A DNA stretch of 64,000 nucleotides from Paenibacillus sp. ACRRX (GCF_022346885.1 NZ_JAKRNK010000004.1:372001-436000); one strand, 5' to 3'; shown: positions 43,867 to 53,757, numbered from the stretch's first letter. The notes: generated by a model not told the origin, from the sequence alone. Program-made: numbers and translations.

Positions 43867-44826
43867 TTGGCTAAATATGTTATTCTGAACGCAGATGACT
43901 TCGGAATGTCAGAACGAATCAATGAAGGCATCATACACTGTCATCGCTTCGGAACTGTATCAAGCACCTCTATTATGGTCAATATGCCTGCTTTTCAGCA
44001 TGCTGTTCGGCTTGCGCGCCAGTGTCCAAGGTTAGGTGTCGGTTTACATTTTAACATTGTATCAGGAAAGCCATTATCACCGCCTCACCTTATCCCAACT
44101 CTGATAGGTTCTGATGGTCTGTTTAACGGCCAACTGCATTCATGGATACAGTCTGAACTAGAGACGGAATTGCAATATCAACTCGACAAGCTGGTTTCAA
44201 GCGGTATTCACCCTTCTCACATCGACACCCACCACCATACGCATCTGGAAGCTCCCGCAGTCTACAGCGTTCTGTCCACCTGTTCACAGCGTAGCGATAT
44301 CCCAATACGTTTGAATCCATTAGCACTCCATCTTGTCCCTCGCCCAAAGGGTACTGATTATCTCATTATGGATACGTATGATGACCCAGGGGGTCTCCAG
44401 CGTTTGCTTGCTCACATAGAAGCACTGCCAGATGGCACGACAGAGATTATGTGTCATCCGGGATATGCCTACAGACCAGCAATCTCAGAAGCTGATCGTC
44501 TTGATACGCGAGAAGCAGAGCTAAGAGTATTCACGGATCCGCAGTTGCTTATTGCGCTCAAACAACATCCTGTCCACCGCATTCGTTTTAACCAACTTCC
44601 GCAACCTCACCAATTATCCCTCCCTGTGCTCTTTGAACAAAAGTCTCTAACAAATAAAAGACGAAAACCTATTTCAAAGAAGCTTGTTTTCAAAAAAAAG
44701 AAGAAAAAACATACCCGCAAATATGGGCGAACAGTCCGCTCTACCCAATCAACCCAAAAGAAGCGCAGGCCGAGATCGTTCCTTTATCCGTTCTATAAAT
44801 ATATATACCCTAGGAAACAAAAATAG
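43867..44826 (+). CDS. ChbG/YdjC family carbohydrate deacetylase with basic tail
   Basis: This 319-residue protein has the metal-binding motifs NADDFGMS (residues 8-15), GVGLHFNI and HIDTHHHTHL, plus EIMCHPGY. These define the ChbG/YdjC deacetylases acting on chitooligosaccharides. TTG at 43867 has GAGGAGAG upstream. The catalytic domain ends near residue 258; the last 60 residues are an unusual Lys/Arg-rich tail (FKKKKKKHTRKYGR). This tail could bind nucleic acid or acidic wall polymers. Confidence 0.85.
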   Translation: MAKYVILNADDFGMSERINEGIIHCHRFGTVSSTSIMVNMPAFQHAVRLARQCPRLGVGLHFNIVSGKPLSPPHLIPTLIGSDGLFNGQLHSWIQSELETELQYQLDKLVSSGIHPSHIDTHHHTHLEAPAVYSVLSTCSQRSDIPIRLNPLALHLVPRPKGTDYLIMDTYDDPGGLQRLLAHIEALPDGTTEIMCHPGYAYRPAISEADRLDTREAELRVFTDPQLLIALKQHPVHRIRFNQLPQPHQLSLPVLFEQKSLTNKRRKPISKKLVFKKKKKKHTRKYGRTVRSTQSTQKKRRPRSFLYPFYKYIYPRKQK

Positions 44827-44901
44827 CACTGCAAAAGCAGCAAAACTTGCTTCACACAGCAACTTAGGGTTTCGGGTCAACTCAGCTCTGCCTGAAAACC
44901 A

Positions 44902-44939
44902 AAAGACCGGTATCTCCCCCAGATGAGATACCGGTCTTT
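44902..44939. terminator. Bidirectional terminator
   Basis: GACCGGTATCTC and GAGATACCGGTC pair perfectly around eight bases, flanked by AAAA and TTT. It separates the convergent deacetylase and repeat-protein genes. Confidence 0.85.
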
Positions 44940-44999
44940 CATTGATTTGTGCCCCGCACTTATATAGGATCTCACCTTACACAGGACACACTGCTGGCA

Positions 45000-47900
45000 T
45001 TAGAGTACAATTTCGTTGGATGGGGCGGACAAACCACTGACATTAGAACCGCGGCCATCGCCAACCGATAATACATATACTTTGTATGCGATGCCGTTTC
45101 GGATGGCATTACCTGTTACATCCAGATCCGATGTGGAGAACGTTACAAACGTATCGCCAGTAGTACCTACAATTTTAAAGCCGTAAGGGGCTCTGTTGGC
45201 AGCATCCAGGTTAAAGCTTGCTGTCATGTAAGTAGGCACGACCATAACCTTGTAATAGGAAACATTGTTGTTGCTGGACGTTCTGTCAAAGTAAGCCTTA
45301 AAGCTTGCGCCGTTCCAATCATTCACAGCTAACACATTCGACACAGCAGCAGGCCCATTCTGATTCAACAAGGCAATCTCAGCCGAAGCCGCAGAAAGCG
45401 CGTTGACTGGATTCGATCGATTGTCCGATATCGTAAGTACAAATGCTTTGTACGCCACACCTGCTGTAATCACGTTTCCTGTAATATCTCGCGTATTATC
45501 CGACAACTGCTGTCTGGCAAACGCATAATTGCCTTGTTTGGCTACACGAGTGTATCCCCACTCGTAAATTTGATTTGCTGTGTTTAAAGTAAAGGAATTC
45601 GCTTGATCCGAACGAACGATAAAAATTCGATACTCAGCCACGCTAGCTTCACTAGCAGGGGTCAAGAAATTAACCTCAATATCTCTAGCTGTACCATTGG
45701 CACTGATCGGTCTTGCAACCACATTTGTAACTGCAGTCACACTTGAATGATTGGACAACATCATATCCGGCGAAGCTGCAGACAGCGCATTACCAGAGTA
45801 ATTGTCAAATCCGGCCGAGAATACAAATATGCGATAGGAAACACCACTCTTAATTGGCGCACCATCTACATCTCTGGCACTAGCTGGCAAGTTCATATTA
45901 AGATTGCTGCCCGTCTTGCCCACTGGAACATAGTTGGAAGCGTTGACCTTGGCTGCTTCAGCCACATTAAACCAGCTGGCATTTGATGATTTCACAACCA
46001 TAATACGATAATGGCTAATCAGGGACTCATCCGTCGCACGGTTAAACAACACCGTCATATCGCGGCCATCATTATAATCGGCTACATCAATGGCAGATAC
46101 GTTGGTCGCAGCAGAACCATATCCAGCCGAACCTCCGCCAAGCGTAATCATATCCGAGCCGTAAGATAACGCATTAGAGTAGCTGCTGTTGCCTACAGCA
46201 AGCGCAAATATTCGATAGCTCACACCGTTTTTAATGGTTGTACCGTCTACATCTCGAGTACTGGCAGTCAGGTTAACACTCAGGTTACTGCCCGTTTTAT
46301 TTACGACAGTATAGTTAGAGCTTCTTACATCATTAGCATCACTTAAATTAAATCGGCTTGCATTTCCCGACTTCACCACCATGATGCGGTAATGATTCAC
46401 ATTTGATTCATCAGACGCCCGATTAAACAACACCATCATATCCCGGCCATCATTGTAATCAGCAATATCCAATGCTGTGACGTTTGTTGGCGCATATAAT
46501 GTTGAGTTTCCTGATAATGTAATTACTTCAGAAGATGTAGACAATGCAGCATTGTTGCTGTTATTGCCTATAGCGAGCACAAATACACGGTAGCTTACAC
46601 CATTCTGGATGAGGGAGCCGTCCACGTCTCGCGCACTTGCAGACAGGTTTATACTTAGCCCACTTCCAGTCTTGTTAACAGTCGTATAATTGGCGCTTTT
46701 TACACTATTTGCTTCAGCTAAGTTGAATCGATCTGCATATCCAGACTTCACAACCATCACACGGTAATGGCTGATGTTGGATTCATCTGCAGAACGGTTA
46801 AAGCTCACTTGCATGTCGCGACCATCATTATAATCACTCACATCACGAGCTGTTACGTAACTTGGCGCGTTCGTATTCGAATTGTTCGTTAAGGTCAGTA
46901 CTTGTGAAGGCGCAGACAACATGTTATATGAACTATTATCTTTAGACAAACTCATGACAAACAGTTGGTAGCTTTCATTATTTTGAATGGAAGAACCATA
47001 TATATCACGTGCGGATGAAGACAATGCTGCGGTAATGCTGGAATATCCCGTCTTCGACACATCATGGTATCTGCCATATGATACTTTATTTGCTTCTGCA
47101 AGGTTAAAGCTAGCTGCGTCTCTATACTTCACCGCGAATACCCGATATCCACTAATTTTGGACTCATCAGCTGAACGGTTGAAACTAACTTGTACGTCGC
47201 GACCGTCACCATAATTATTTATATCCTCAACCTTAGTAATAACTGGTGCACCAATCGAGCTACCTAACGTAATGGATGATCCCGTACTTAGCTTATTCGC
47301 CCAAGTGCTTGTGTTATTGCTTATGGATAGCGCATAGATCGTATACGATACGCCATTACGGATCAGATCACCCGAAGTGTCTCTAGATGAACTATTTAAC
47401 GTTGAAGTTAACGTCCCGCTATTCTTATATACGGTTGTATAATTCTGACTGCTTACGGCATTCGCCGTGTTAAGATCGAAGCGATATACCTCAGATGACT
47501 TCACTACCATAATGCGGTAACTGTTAATATTGTCATCATACTGCGGTCTGGTGAATGTAACCGATAAGTCTCTTCCATCCCCATACTCGTTCACATCTGC
47601 CACTTGCAAGCTGCTAACTGGCAGCACGGAAGAATTAGAACCAATCGTTATGGCTGGGATCTGATAGGACAACCCATACTCATTATTTTTGCCGACCGTA
47701 AGGATATACATTACGTACGCTTGGTTATCCTTGATTACATCCCCATCAACGTCCCGTTTACCGGTAGTAATGGATACACGCTGATCCTTCCCATCTTTAT
47801 AAATGGTCATATAATTACTCGACGAGACCGTTCTTGCTTTAGACAGATCAAAGCTATTTGCTCGATCTGACTTTACAGCCATAACACGATATTGGCTGAC

Positions 47901-48482
47901 ACTCGATTCATTCGAAGCTTTCTTAAAGCTGACCGTAATATCACTGGCGTCACCCCTATTGCCAGTTAACTCAGCAGTCACATTCGTTACAGGTGTGAAT
48001 TCGTTATAATTGCCATTATCCGTTGGTTCGTTACCGTTGTTGCCTTCGTTGGAGGATGAAGTGGTAATGTAAACGCTGGACGTTCTCTCATTCCAGTCAA
48101 TCTTCTCTCCCATCGCTTCACTGGCAAAGCGTACAGGAACTAACGTTCTCCCTTTAACGACTTGTGCCGGAACATCCAACGTAATATTACGATTGTTCAA
48201 CTTCGCTGTTTTGGAGCCTATCTTGAGAACCATTTCATTTCCGTTTCTGGAAGCTGTGACGGTCTTCGTAGACTGATTCCAGGAAATCGAAGCATTTAAG
48301 GCCTCAAATACGGTTTTTAACGGCAGAAGCGTTCGATTCTTCACCATAATGGGGGCAACATCAGTCGCAAGTCTAGAACCGTTTAAATAAATCTTTATCG
48401 TGGGCGCGGCTTGCACTGCTGGCAAATTTACCGCAGAGAATAACATCCCAAATGCAACAAGCATCGTAACGATCTTCTTCAC
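45000..48482 (-). CDS. Large secreted repeat protein with copper amine oxidase-like N-domain
   Basis: This 1160-residue protein has a signal peptide (1-25), then a copper amine oxidase N-terminal-like stalk domain in two halves (about 28-140; LPLKTVFEALNASISWNQ, LVPVRFASEAMGEKIDW). An Asn-rich linker and eight beta-sandwich repeats of about 120 residues follow (165-1160). Each repeat contains a YNDGRDMxVxFNR-like strand, SxYRVMVVKS and a late RDVDGxxIxNGVSYRxF. Repeats 4-6 are nearly alike. No sortase or S-layer anchor is visible. Probably a cell-surface structural or adhesive protein. Confidence 0.8.
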   Translation of the reverse strand: MKKIVTMLVAFGMLFSAVNLPAVQAAPTIKIYLNGSRLATDVAPIMVKNRTLLPLKTVFEALNASISWNQSTKTVTASRNGNEMVLKIGSKTAKLNNRNITLDVPAQVVKGRTLVPVRFASEAMGEKIDWNERTSSVYITTSSSNEGNNGNEPTDNGNYNEFTPVTNVTAELTGNRGDASDITVSFKKASNESSVSQYRVMAVKSDRANSFDLSKARTVSSSNYMTIYKDGKDQRVSITTGKRDVDGDVIKDNQAYVMYILTVGKNNEYGLSYQIPAITIGSNSSVLPVSSLQVADVNEYGDGRDLSVTFTRPQYDDNINSYRIMVVKSSEVYRFDLNTANAVSSQNYTTVYKNSGTLTSTLNSSSRDTSGDLIRNGVSYTIYALSISNNTSTWANKLSTGSSITLGSSIGAPVITKVEDINNYGDGRDVQVSFNRSADESKISGYRVFAVKYRDAASFNLAEANKVSYGRYHDVSKTGYSSITAALSSSARDIYGSSIQNNESYQLFVMSLSKDNSSYNMLSAPSQVLTLTNNSNTNAPSYVTARDVSDYNDGRDMQVSFNRSADESNISHYRVMVVKSGYADRFNLAEANSVKSANYTTVNKTGSGLSINLSASARDVDGSLIQNGVSYRVFVLAIGNNSNNAALSTSSEVITLSGNSTLYAPTNVTALDIADYNDGRDMMVLFNRASDESNVNHYRIMVVKSGNASRFNLSDANDVRSSNYTVVNKTGSNLSVNLTASTRDVDGTTIKNGVSYRIFALAVGNSSYSNALSYGSDMITLGGGSAGYGSAATNVSAIDVADYNDGRDMTVLFNRATDESLISHYRIMVVKSSNASWFNVAEAAKVNASNYVPVGKTGSNLNMNLPASARDVDGAPIKSGVSYRIFVFSAGFDNYSGNALSAASPDMMLSNHSSVTAVTNVVARPISANGTARDIEVNFLTPASEASVAEYRIFIVRSDQANSFTLNTANQIYEWGYTRVAKQGNYAFARQQLSDNTRDITGNVITAGVAYKAFVLTISDNRSNPVNALSAASAEIALLNQNGPAAVSNVLAVNDWNGASFKAYFDRTSSNNNVSYYKVMVVPTYMTASFNLDAANRAPYGFKIVGTTGDTFVTFSTSDLDVTGNAIRNGIAYKVYVLSVGDGRGSNVSGLSAPSNEIVL
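45003..47990 (-). repeat. Eight tandem ~360-base coding repeats
   Basis: Protein repeats start at about residues 165, 288, 412, 539, 663, 790, 916 and 1045. Units 2-6 keep DGRD in the first strand. Units 4, 5 and 6 share long identical stretches, which points to recent duplication or gene conversion. Units 1, 7 and 8 have diverged. Confidence 0.85.
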
Positions 48483-48713
48483 TATTCTACCTCCTCAAAA
48501 TACCCTCTGCAGGGCGGCATGAAAAATACCTGTATAATATTGACTCCTGTTTAGAGGAAATAGTTTTATCTTTTTACAAATTTTTTTGAACTTTTCGTGA
48601 CAATATGGATAATTAATGAAATAAGACCATCTTTTATGCTTAATTTATAACTATATAATTACTTTAAATATATATTTAACCATTATTACAATTAAAACCT
48701 TGCTTCTCTAACG

Positions 48714-48754
48714 CAAAAAAAACTGCCTGCAAAGCCAAAATGACCTTGCGGCAG
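48714..48754 (-). terminator. Terminator of the small zinc-site protein gene
   Basis: CTGCCGCAA and TTGCAGGCAG pair on the minus strand and run into TTTTTTTT, 20 bases after the stop codon. Confidence 0.75.
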
Positions 48755-48774
48755 CTCTTCTTATATTTTGTAAC

Positions 48775-48984
48775 CTATTTGGTAATGTCTCGCCATTCGA
48801 CGATAAATTCCCCTTCACCGCTATCATGCTCGAATCGACTGTGCTCTTCCATAGCGTTCCCGCATTCACACGACATTTGATCCGAACCATAATTATCGGT
48901 TCCAAAAACGATACCCTCACTACGATAGTTGCGTCGACCAGGGACCACCTCAAGCTCTGCTCCACACTTCAAACAGCGAATCAT
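48775..48984 (-). CDS. Small hypothetical protein with probable zinc site
   Basis: This 69-residue protein has CLKCGAELEV near the start and MSCECGNAMEEHS in the middle, which together give four Cys in a zinc-ribbon-like spacing. The rest is acidic (HDSGEGEFIVEWRDITK). GGAAGC precedes the ATG. It has its own terminator. It lies after the sigma factor gene by 27 bases on the same strand, so co-transcription is possible. No family recognised. Confidence 0.55.
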   Translation of the reverse strand: MIRCLKCGAELEVVPGRRNYRSEGIVFGTDNYGSDQMSCECGNAMEEHSRFEHDSGEGEFIVEWRDITK

Positions 48985-49011
48985 GAATCCAGCTTCCGTA
49001 TGATCGACTCC

Positions 49012-49944
49012 TTATTCCATATAGTCCTTTAGACGTTTACTGCGGCTTGGGTGCCTTAGCTTCCGCAGTGCCTTCGCTTCTATCTGACGAATACGCTCAC
49101 GAGTTACCCCAAATACTTTGCCCACCTCTTCGAGTGTGCGTGTACGGCCATCTTCCAGCCCAAAGCGGAGACGCAGTACATTCTCTTCCCGCTCTGTAAG
49201 TGTATCCAACACGTCGCCTAACTGCTCCTTCAGGAACTCATATGCCGCGGAATCTACAGGAGCAAGCGCATCTTGATCCTCAATAAAGTCACCAAGCTTG
49301 GAGTCATTTTCTTCCCCGATCGGGGTCTCAAGCGAGATTGGATCTTGGGAAATCTTCATAATTTCCCGAACCTTCTCTACACTCAACTCCATCTCCTTGG
49401 CAATTTCCTCCACCTCTGGCTCACGTCCCAGCTCCTGTACCATCTGTCTTGAGACACGCGCCAACTTATTGATGGTCTCAATCATATGAACAGGAATACG
49501 GATCGTTCTAGCCTGGTCTGCAATAGCACGCGTAATAGCTTGTCTGATCCACCAAGTAGCATAGGTACTAAACTTAAACCCCTTCGTGTAGTCAAACTTA
49601 TCTACTGCCTTGATCAGACCCATGTTTCCCTCCTGAATGAGATCCAGGAGCTGCATGCCACGTCCTGCATAGCGTCTGGCAATACTAACAACCAATCGCA
49701 AGTTCGCTTCCGCCAATATACGCTTGGCTTCTTCATCCCCATCTGCAATTCGCTTGGCCAAGTTCACTTCCTCTTCCGCACTCAACAGGCCGACTCGACC
49801 GATCTCCTTCAGATACATACGTACGGAGTCATCAATCTTCATGCCTGGCGGCAGCAGGTCCATTTCTACATCGGATTGAGTATGCACCTCTTCCTTTGCA
49901 CTGGCCAGACTTCTCTCTAATTCATTACGCTCATCGTTAGCCAA
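49012..49944 (-). CDS. SigA-like primary-type sigma factor without region 1.1
   Basis: This roughly 310-residue protein has full sigma regions 1.2 to 4.2: [67 protein letters not shown] and [19 protein letters not shown]. The -10 and -35 recognition helices match SigA closely. The acidic N-terminal region 1.1 is missing. TTG at 49944 has GGGGGG 7 bases upstream; GTG at 49968 has no site. No dnaG neighbours it, so this is probably a second copy beside the housekeeping sigA. Confidence 0.88.
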   Translation of the reverse strand: MANDERNELERSLASAKEEVHTQSDVEMDLLPPGMKIDDSVRMYLKEIGRVGLLSAEEEVNLAKRIADGDEEAKRILAEANLRLVVSIARRYAGRGMQLLDLIQEGNMGLIKAVDKFDYTKGFKFSTYATWWIRQAITRAIADQARTIRIPVHMIETINKLARVSRQMVQELGREPEVEEIAKEMELSVEKVREIMKISQDPISLETPIGEENDSKLGDFIEDQDALAPVDSAAYEFLKEQLGDVLDTLTEREENVLRLRFGLEDGRTRTLEEVGKVFGVTRERIRQIEAKALRKLRHPSRSKRLKDYME

Positions 49945-50190
49945 TCCTTCGCCCCCCTGAACATCCACATCTGCATCTGCATTTACATGTATTCTTAAGT
50001 TGCTGCTTATTCACGACTAGGCTTTGATTATTGACATAATCAATAATTCATGTTATATTAAAAGTTAATTAAAATAAATAAAATTTGAGTACACATTATA
50101 ATAACATAAACCTTATATCAATTCAACACTTGAACACCATAAATGATTTCCATTTTCACTTAATAGCATGGCCCGATTTTACAGATTATA

Positions 50191-50215
50191 ACCCCCGACA
50201 ACTCTTGCCGGGGGT
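50191..50215. terminator. Terminator after rnhA
   Basis: ACCCCCG and CGGGGGT form a seven-base GC stem, 25 bases after the rnhA stop; TTTCTT follows on the plus strand and a short AT-rich tract on the minus strand. Confidence 0.5.
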
Positions 50216-50240
50216 TTCTTGCGTGCTTGCAAGATTTAGG

Positions 50241-50882
50241 TTATTTCCGTCCGTAGTCGGCCTTAATTTCACCCCAAACCTGCGTCTCCCATTTAAGCAG
50301 CTTATTGTCATAAGTATTCTTCTGCAGCCACTGCACCGCCCGGTCTACTAGATCCCACACTTCCCTCGTCGATTCGTTCCGTTCAAGCGTGGTAGCGACC
50401 TTCTTTTCCCTCACCCACTTTAGTGCTGTTCGGGAGTCGCTATATACAGTCTGAGTGCTTCCCTTCTGCTTCAGATAAGCTAGAGAATGTACAATAGCCA
50501 GAAATTCGCCCAAATTGTTAGTGCCATTCGGAATCGGACCTCGAGCAAACAAGACTTCCCCTGTCTGCGTATGGACACCTCTGTATTCTATCGGTCCCGG
50601 GTTGCCCTTGGTTCCCACATCAACCGAAATACTGTCATAATCAATTTCCGTCTGAACTGCTGCTGCAGTCTTTGTCTGTACCTGCTTCGATCCGCCAGCC
50701 GCTTTCTTTCCCCAGTGCTTGGTCCAGCCTTCACGATATGCCTTCTCTGCCTCTGCTTTCGACGGGTAAGACTTGTACTTCGCATCTTTGTAATTGTCTA
50801 CCTGCGATTTGCATTCTGGCCAACTCGTGTAGATCCCCGGTTGATTGCCAGCCCAGACGACATAGTACTTTTGAGCTGTCAT
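50241..50882 (-). CDS. rnhA: Ribonuclease H with N-terminal hybrid-binding domain
   Basis: This 213-residue protein has an RNase H1 N-terminal domain (about 4-48; YYVVWAGNQPGIYTSWPECK) that binds RNA/DNA hybrids. The catalytic domain has the acidic residues in VDVGTKGNPG, NLGEFLAIVH, YSDSRTALKW and the terminal ADYGRK. It removes RNA from hybrids. The arrangement resembles the Bacillus RnhA/YpdQ-type proteins, but the acidic residues appear complete. Confidence 0.88.
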   Translation of the reverse strand: MTAQKYYVVWAGNQPGIYTSWPECKSQVDNYKDAKYKSYPSKAEAEKAYREGWTKHWGKKAAGGSKQVQTKTAAAVQTEIDYDSISVDVGTKGNPGPIEYRGVHTQTGEVLFARGPIPNGTNNLGEFLAIVHSLAYLKQKGSTQTVYSDSRTALKWVREKKVATTLERNESTREVWDLVDRAVQWLQKNTYDNKLLKWETQVWGEIKADYGRK

Positions 50883-50937
50883 CTCATTGCCACCCTCCTT
50901 GCTTATTCAGACGATGCTGGCACTTCAATGGCTGTTG

Positions 50938-51174
50938 TCACGTCCATGCCCAGAAGAAGCCATCCCTATCCCAGGCGACTCGTCCGCGATGCAATTTGCG
51001 GAATGCCTTCTTAACTTCCTTTTCAAGCGAAGCATTTCCATTTTCATTTACAAATACAAATGATTCACCGAAGTGGGTTCTCACGTAATCTATGACATCA
51101 GCTTGATGAGCAATACCTTTGAATTCAATTTCGGCTATCATCCACTCTGCTACCTGCTGCGCTGTAATCTCCAT
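50938..51174 (-). CDS. DUF6953 family small protein
   Basis: This 78-residue protein has a predicted winged-helix-like fold (AQQVAEWMIAEIEFKGIAHQ, VKKAFRKLHRGRVAWDRDG, ending in FFWAW). ATG at 51174 has AAGGAG 9 bases upstream. It precedes rnhA by 55 bases on the same strand and may be co-transcribed. The function of this family is not known. Confidence 0.72.
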   Translation of the reverse strand: MEITAQQVAEWMIAEIEFKGIAHQADVIDYVRTHFGESFVFVNENGNASLEKEVKKAFRKLHRGRVAWDRDGFFWAWT

Positions 51175-51346
51175 CAGGCTCCACTCCTTGTCTTTCACTT
51201 GCTAGCATGTATCCATCCATTATAATGGAGCAGCGCCATAATTCATATTCTTGAATTGAGGATGACTCTTTAACATACAAATAGCTGTCGAGAAATTCTC
51301 GACAGCTTCCATATACGAGTAGGCATTATGGCCAGCAAATTACGTC

Positions 51347-52105
51347 TTAAAATGATAAGCTCTCTCCATCTTCCGGTACGCGAATGTATGATGTCAGCCC
51401 TTTCTCTTGGAGAAAGCTTCTTAATTCTGTTCTAGTTAGCAGACAATGATTGACCGATTCCATATGAGATACGACCATCAGAGCTTCAGGAGCCGCCTGA
51501 TGCGTGCGATGAATATCTTCCTTGGTCATCAGGATTGGATCACCTTGCAGAAACTGCGCTGCTCCGCCGTTTACCACGATAACTCCCGGCTGATGCTCCT
51601 GTATCGCCGCCTCTACGTCATTGCACCAGATCGTATCCCCCGCTATATATAACGTATGCTCATTAGGATGTGTCAGCACCAAGCCTGATACTTTCCCCAT
51701 AAGCTGTCCAATCTCACCGGTACCATGCTGTCCATTCGTAAGTTGAATCCGGACGTCACCCACATAAGTACTCTCACCTACTGCCTCTACTTGCTGGAAG
51801 CCATCGGCTCTGATTGATGCTGCATCCTGCTCAGATTGCGCAAGAATACGCATTTGCTTTGGCAAAAGTCTTTTAGCAGCATCGTCAAAATGATCTAGAT
51901 GTAGGTGCGTAACTATCGTCACGTCAGCTTTCACGATCTCCTCCGCTGCCACTGGCAGTTCAACGAGAGGATTGTGTTTATCTGCATTTGGCGTGTTCGG
52001 AAATGAAGGATAGGCTCCTTTTTCCGCTAGAAAAGGATCTATAAGAAATTCAACGCCTCCAAATTGGACCCGCAGCGTCGCATTGCGAATTTGGGTAATG
52101 TTCAT
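51347..52105 (-). CDS. MBL-fold metallo-hydrolase
   Basis: This 252-residue protein has the metallo-beta-lactamase motif THLHLDHFD (di-metal site), then AGDTIW and a late MVVSHMESVNHC. The pattern resembles UlaG-like hydrolases such as YddR/PhnP relatives. It should hydrolyse an ester or lactone-type bond. It is divergent from an Lrp-type regulator gene 121 bases away, which may control it. Confidence 0.9.
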   Translation of the reverse strand: MNITQIRNATLRVQFGGVEFLIDPFLAEKGAYPSFPNTPNADKHNPLVELPVAAEEIVKADVTIVTHLHLDHFDDAAKRLLPKQMRILAQSEQDAASIRADGFQQVEAVGESTYVGDVRIQLTNGQHGTGEIGQLMGKVSGLVLTHPNEHTLYIAGDTIWCNDVEAAIQEHQPGVIVVNGGAAQFLQGDPILMTKEDIHRTHQAAPEALMVVSHMESVNHCLLTRTELRSFLQEKGLTSYIRVPEDGESLSF

Positions 52106-52226
52106 AATCTGATCTCCTCCTTTATCTGTCTCCTTCTATAGGATAAAATGTAAGCAGCCTATTTGGACATAGATAGGATCAAGAATACGATATGCAGCAC
52201 TTGATTAATGAAAGAGGTTGTGATGA

Positions 52227-52643
52227 ATGCTGGATCATACAGACAAACAAATCTTGAAGGAGCTTAAACTGAACAGCCGCATTTCCATGAAAGAGCTGGG
52301 GCAGAAGATTCATATGACTGGGCAGGCGACCGCAAATCGAGTATCAAAGCTAGAGGAAGAAGGCATTATTAAACAATATACCGTGCAGCTTGATGAAATT
52401 AAAACCGGTTATCCGGTCCACACCTTTATTAATATCTATACAAAAGAGTTTGATCATCGTCCCTACTTATCCTTTATTGCCGCGCAGTCACCCCATGTGA
52501 TTGCCAACTATAAAATTAGCGGCGAAGGCTGCTACATGCTGGAGTGCAGGTTCGCCTCCAACGAAGATTTGGATCATTTCTTAGTTGCGTTAAATCGATT
52601 CGTCAATTATAAGCTGTCGATCGTGATCAATCAAAGTATATAG
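52227..52643 (+). CDS. Lrp/AsnC family transcriptional regulator
   Basis: This 138-residue protein has the Lrp HTH (DKQILKELKLNSRISMKELG, ANRVSKLEEEGIIKQYTVQL) and a C-terminal RAM-like effector domain. GAGGTTGTGA precedes the ATG. The divergent MBL-hydrolase gene is the likely target. The ligand, usually an amino acid, is unknown. Confidence 0.9.
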   Translation: MLDHTDKQILKELKLNSRISMKELGQKIHMTGQATANRVSKLEEEGIIKQYTVQLDEIKTGYPVHTFINIYTKEFDHRPYLSFIAAQSPHVIANYKISGEGCYMLECRFASNEDLDHFLVALNRFVNYKLSIVINQSI

Positions 52644-52774
52644 GAGCAGGGTCCCCCCTCTTGATACATCTTGATGACGGAAGCCCGTTAGAAAGGATCT
52701 GCGGGCTCTGCTGCTTTGATACCTATTTCTATGGTGAGATGATAGCACTAGCGCACATTTCATAGAGCACCTTA

Positions 52775-53194
52775 TCAGATAATTAACACAGTAAGCACCG
52801 CAGCAGCCAGCAGGAAGCATAACGGCGAGAAGACCCTGGTATCCCACCTGGCAAACAGCGTTCCTTTCTCTGTCTTGAAAAATCCTACCCAACGGAACTC
52901 TCCGATTGCTCGCAGTAGGAACACACCAAATATTACCCAACCGCCCCACTGATACACCCAGCCAGGCAGCAGAGGCTCCGTTAATCCACCGATACCCATT
53001 ATAATAGCAGCAGCAAAAGCAAGCATGGCTGCTACCCCTAACGTACCTATCTTACCTGGCGTAAATAATCGTTTATTTCCTCGAACCGGGATCACTGCCT
53101 CGATCCCCCATCGCCCGCCCAACATCCAATATACGTGCAGGACACTCAATCCCAGCAGCACACAACTTACAGATAATGATAGTATCGCAATCAT
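52775..53194 (-). CDS. DUF3995 membrane protein
   Basis: This 139-residue protein has four hydrophobic segments. The LLGLSVLHVYWMLGGRWG start and a FLLRAIGEFRWVGFFK segment are typical of DUF3995. Its ATG overlaps the TetR stop codon (ATGA), so it is the coupled partner and probable target of that regulator. Function unknown. Confidence 0.85.
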   Translation of the reverse strand: MIAILSLSVSCVLLGLSVLHVYWMLGGRWGIEAVIPVRGNKRLFTPGKIGTLGVAAMLAFAAAIIMGIGGLTEPLLPGWVYQWGGWVIFGVFLLRAIGEFRWVGFFKTEKGTLFARWDTRVFSPLCFLLAAAVLTVLII

Positions 53195-53757
53195 TCAATC
53201 CCTCCTTCTGTCTGAATCACGTACTCCCACAATAATGCAGTTAGCTGATCCGCATTCGCAGTAGGCCCAAGATACTTATTACGCTCATACCACCCCAAGT
53301 AAAAATGGTAGATCACCGTCGCCAGCGAAATTGCCTTTTCCTGTGGAAAGCCACGTTCCACTAACAGAGAAGTCATAAAGTCTATTCGATCGTTCTCAAC
53401 CTTTTCCAACAAGTCACGATATTGAAAATTCTCTTGTCCCATTCTCCGCAAATAGTAGACAAAATCCTTCCCTGTATGGGTTGAAAACATCGACGTCAAC
53501 AGTACTTTAATTCGAGCATCCACACTCTGCTCCATTAGACTACACTGCATGACCTCATAGGTGGCTCGACGTACCCACTCATCAACGAGACACCTGATAA
53601 ACTGCTCTCGATCACCAAAGTACCAGTAGAAGCTGCTTTTGCTGCATCCCAACTCTCTGGCCATCTTCTCAATCAACAAAGCATCGGCTCCCCCTACCGC
53701 AAAATTACCGATTCCTTTCTCAATCCATTCCTCTTTTGTCACAACTATCTTAGGCAT
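53191..53757 (-). CDS. TetR family transcriptional regulator
   Basis: This 188-residue protein has a TetR DNA-binding domain (GADALLIEKMARELGCSKSS, then FYWYFGDREQFIRCLV). ATG at 53757 has AAAAGGA upstream. The frame stays open to 53895 with several other ATG codons but no better ribosome binding site, so the start is uncertain. It forms an ATGA-coupled operon with the DUF3995 gene. Confidence 0.85.
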   Translation of the reverse strand: MPKIVVTKEEWIEKGIGNFAVGGADALLIEKMARELGCSKSSFYWYFGDREQFIRCLVDEWVRRATYEVMQCSLMEQSVDARIKVLLTSMFSTHTGKDFVYYLRRMGQENFQYRDLLEKVENDRIDFMTSLLVERGFPQEKAISLATVIYHFYLGWYERNKYLGPTANADQLTALLWEYVIQTEGGIE

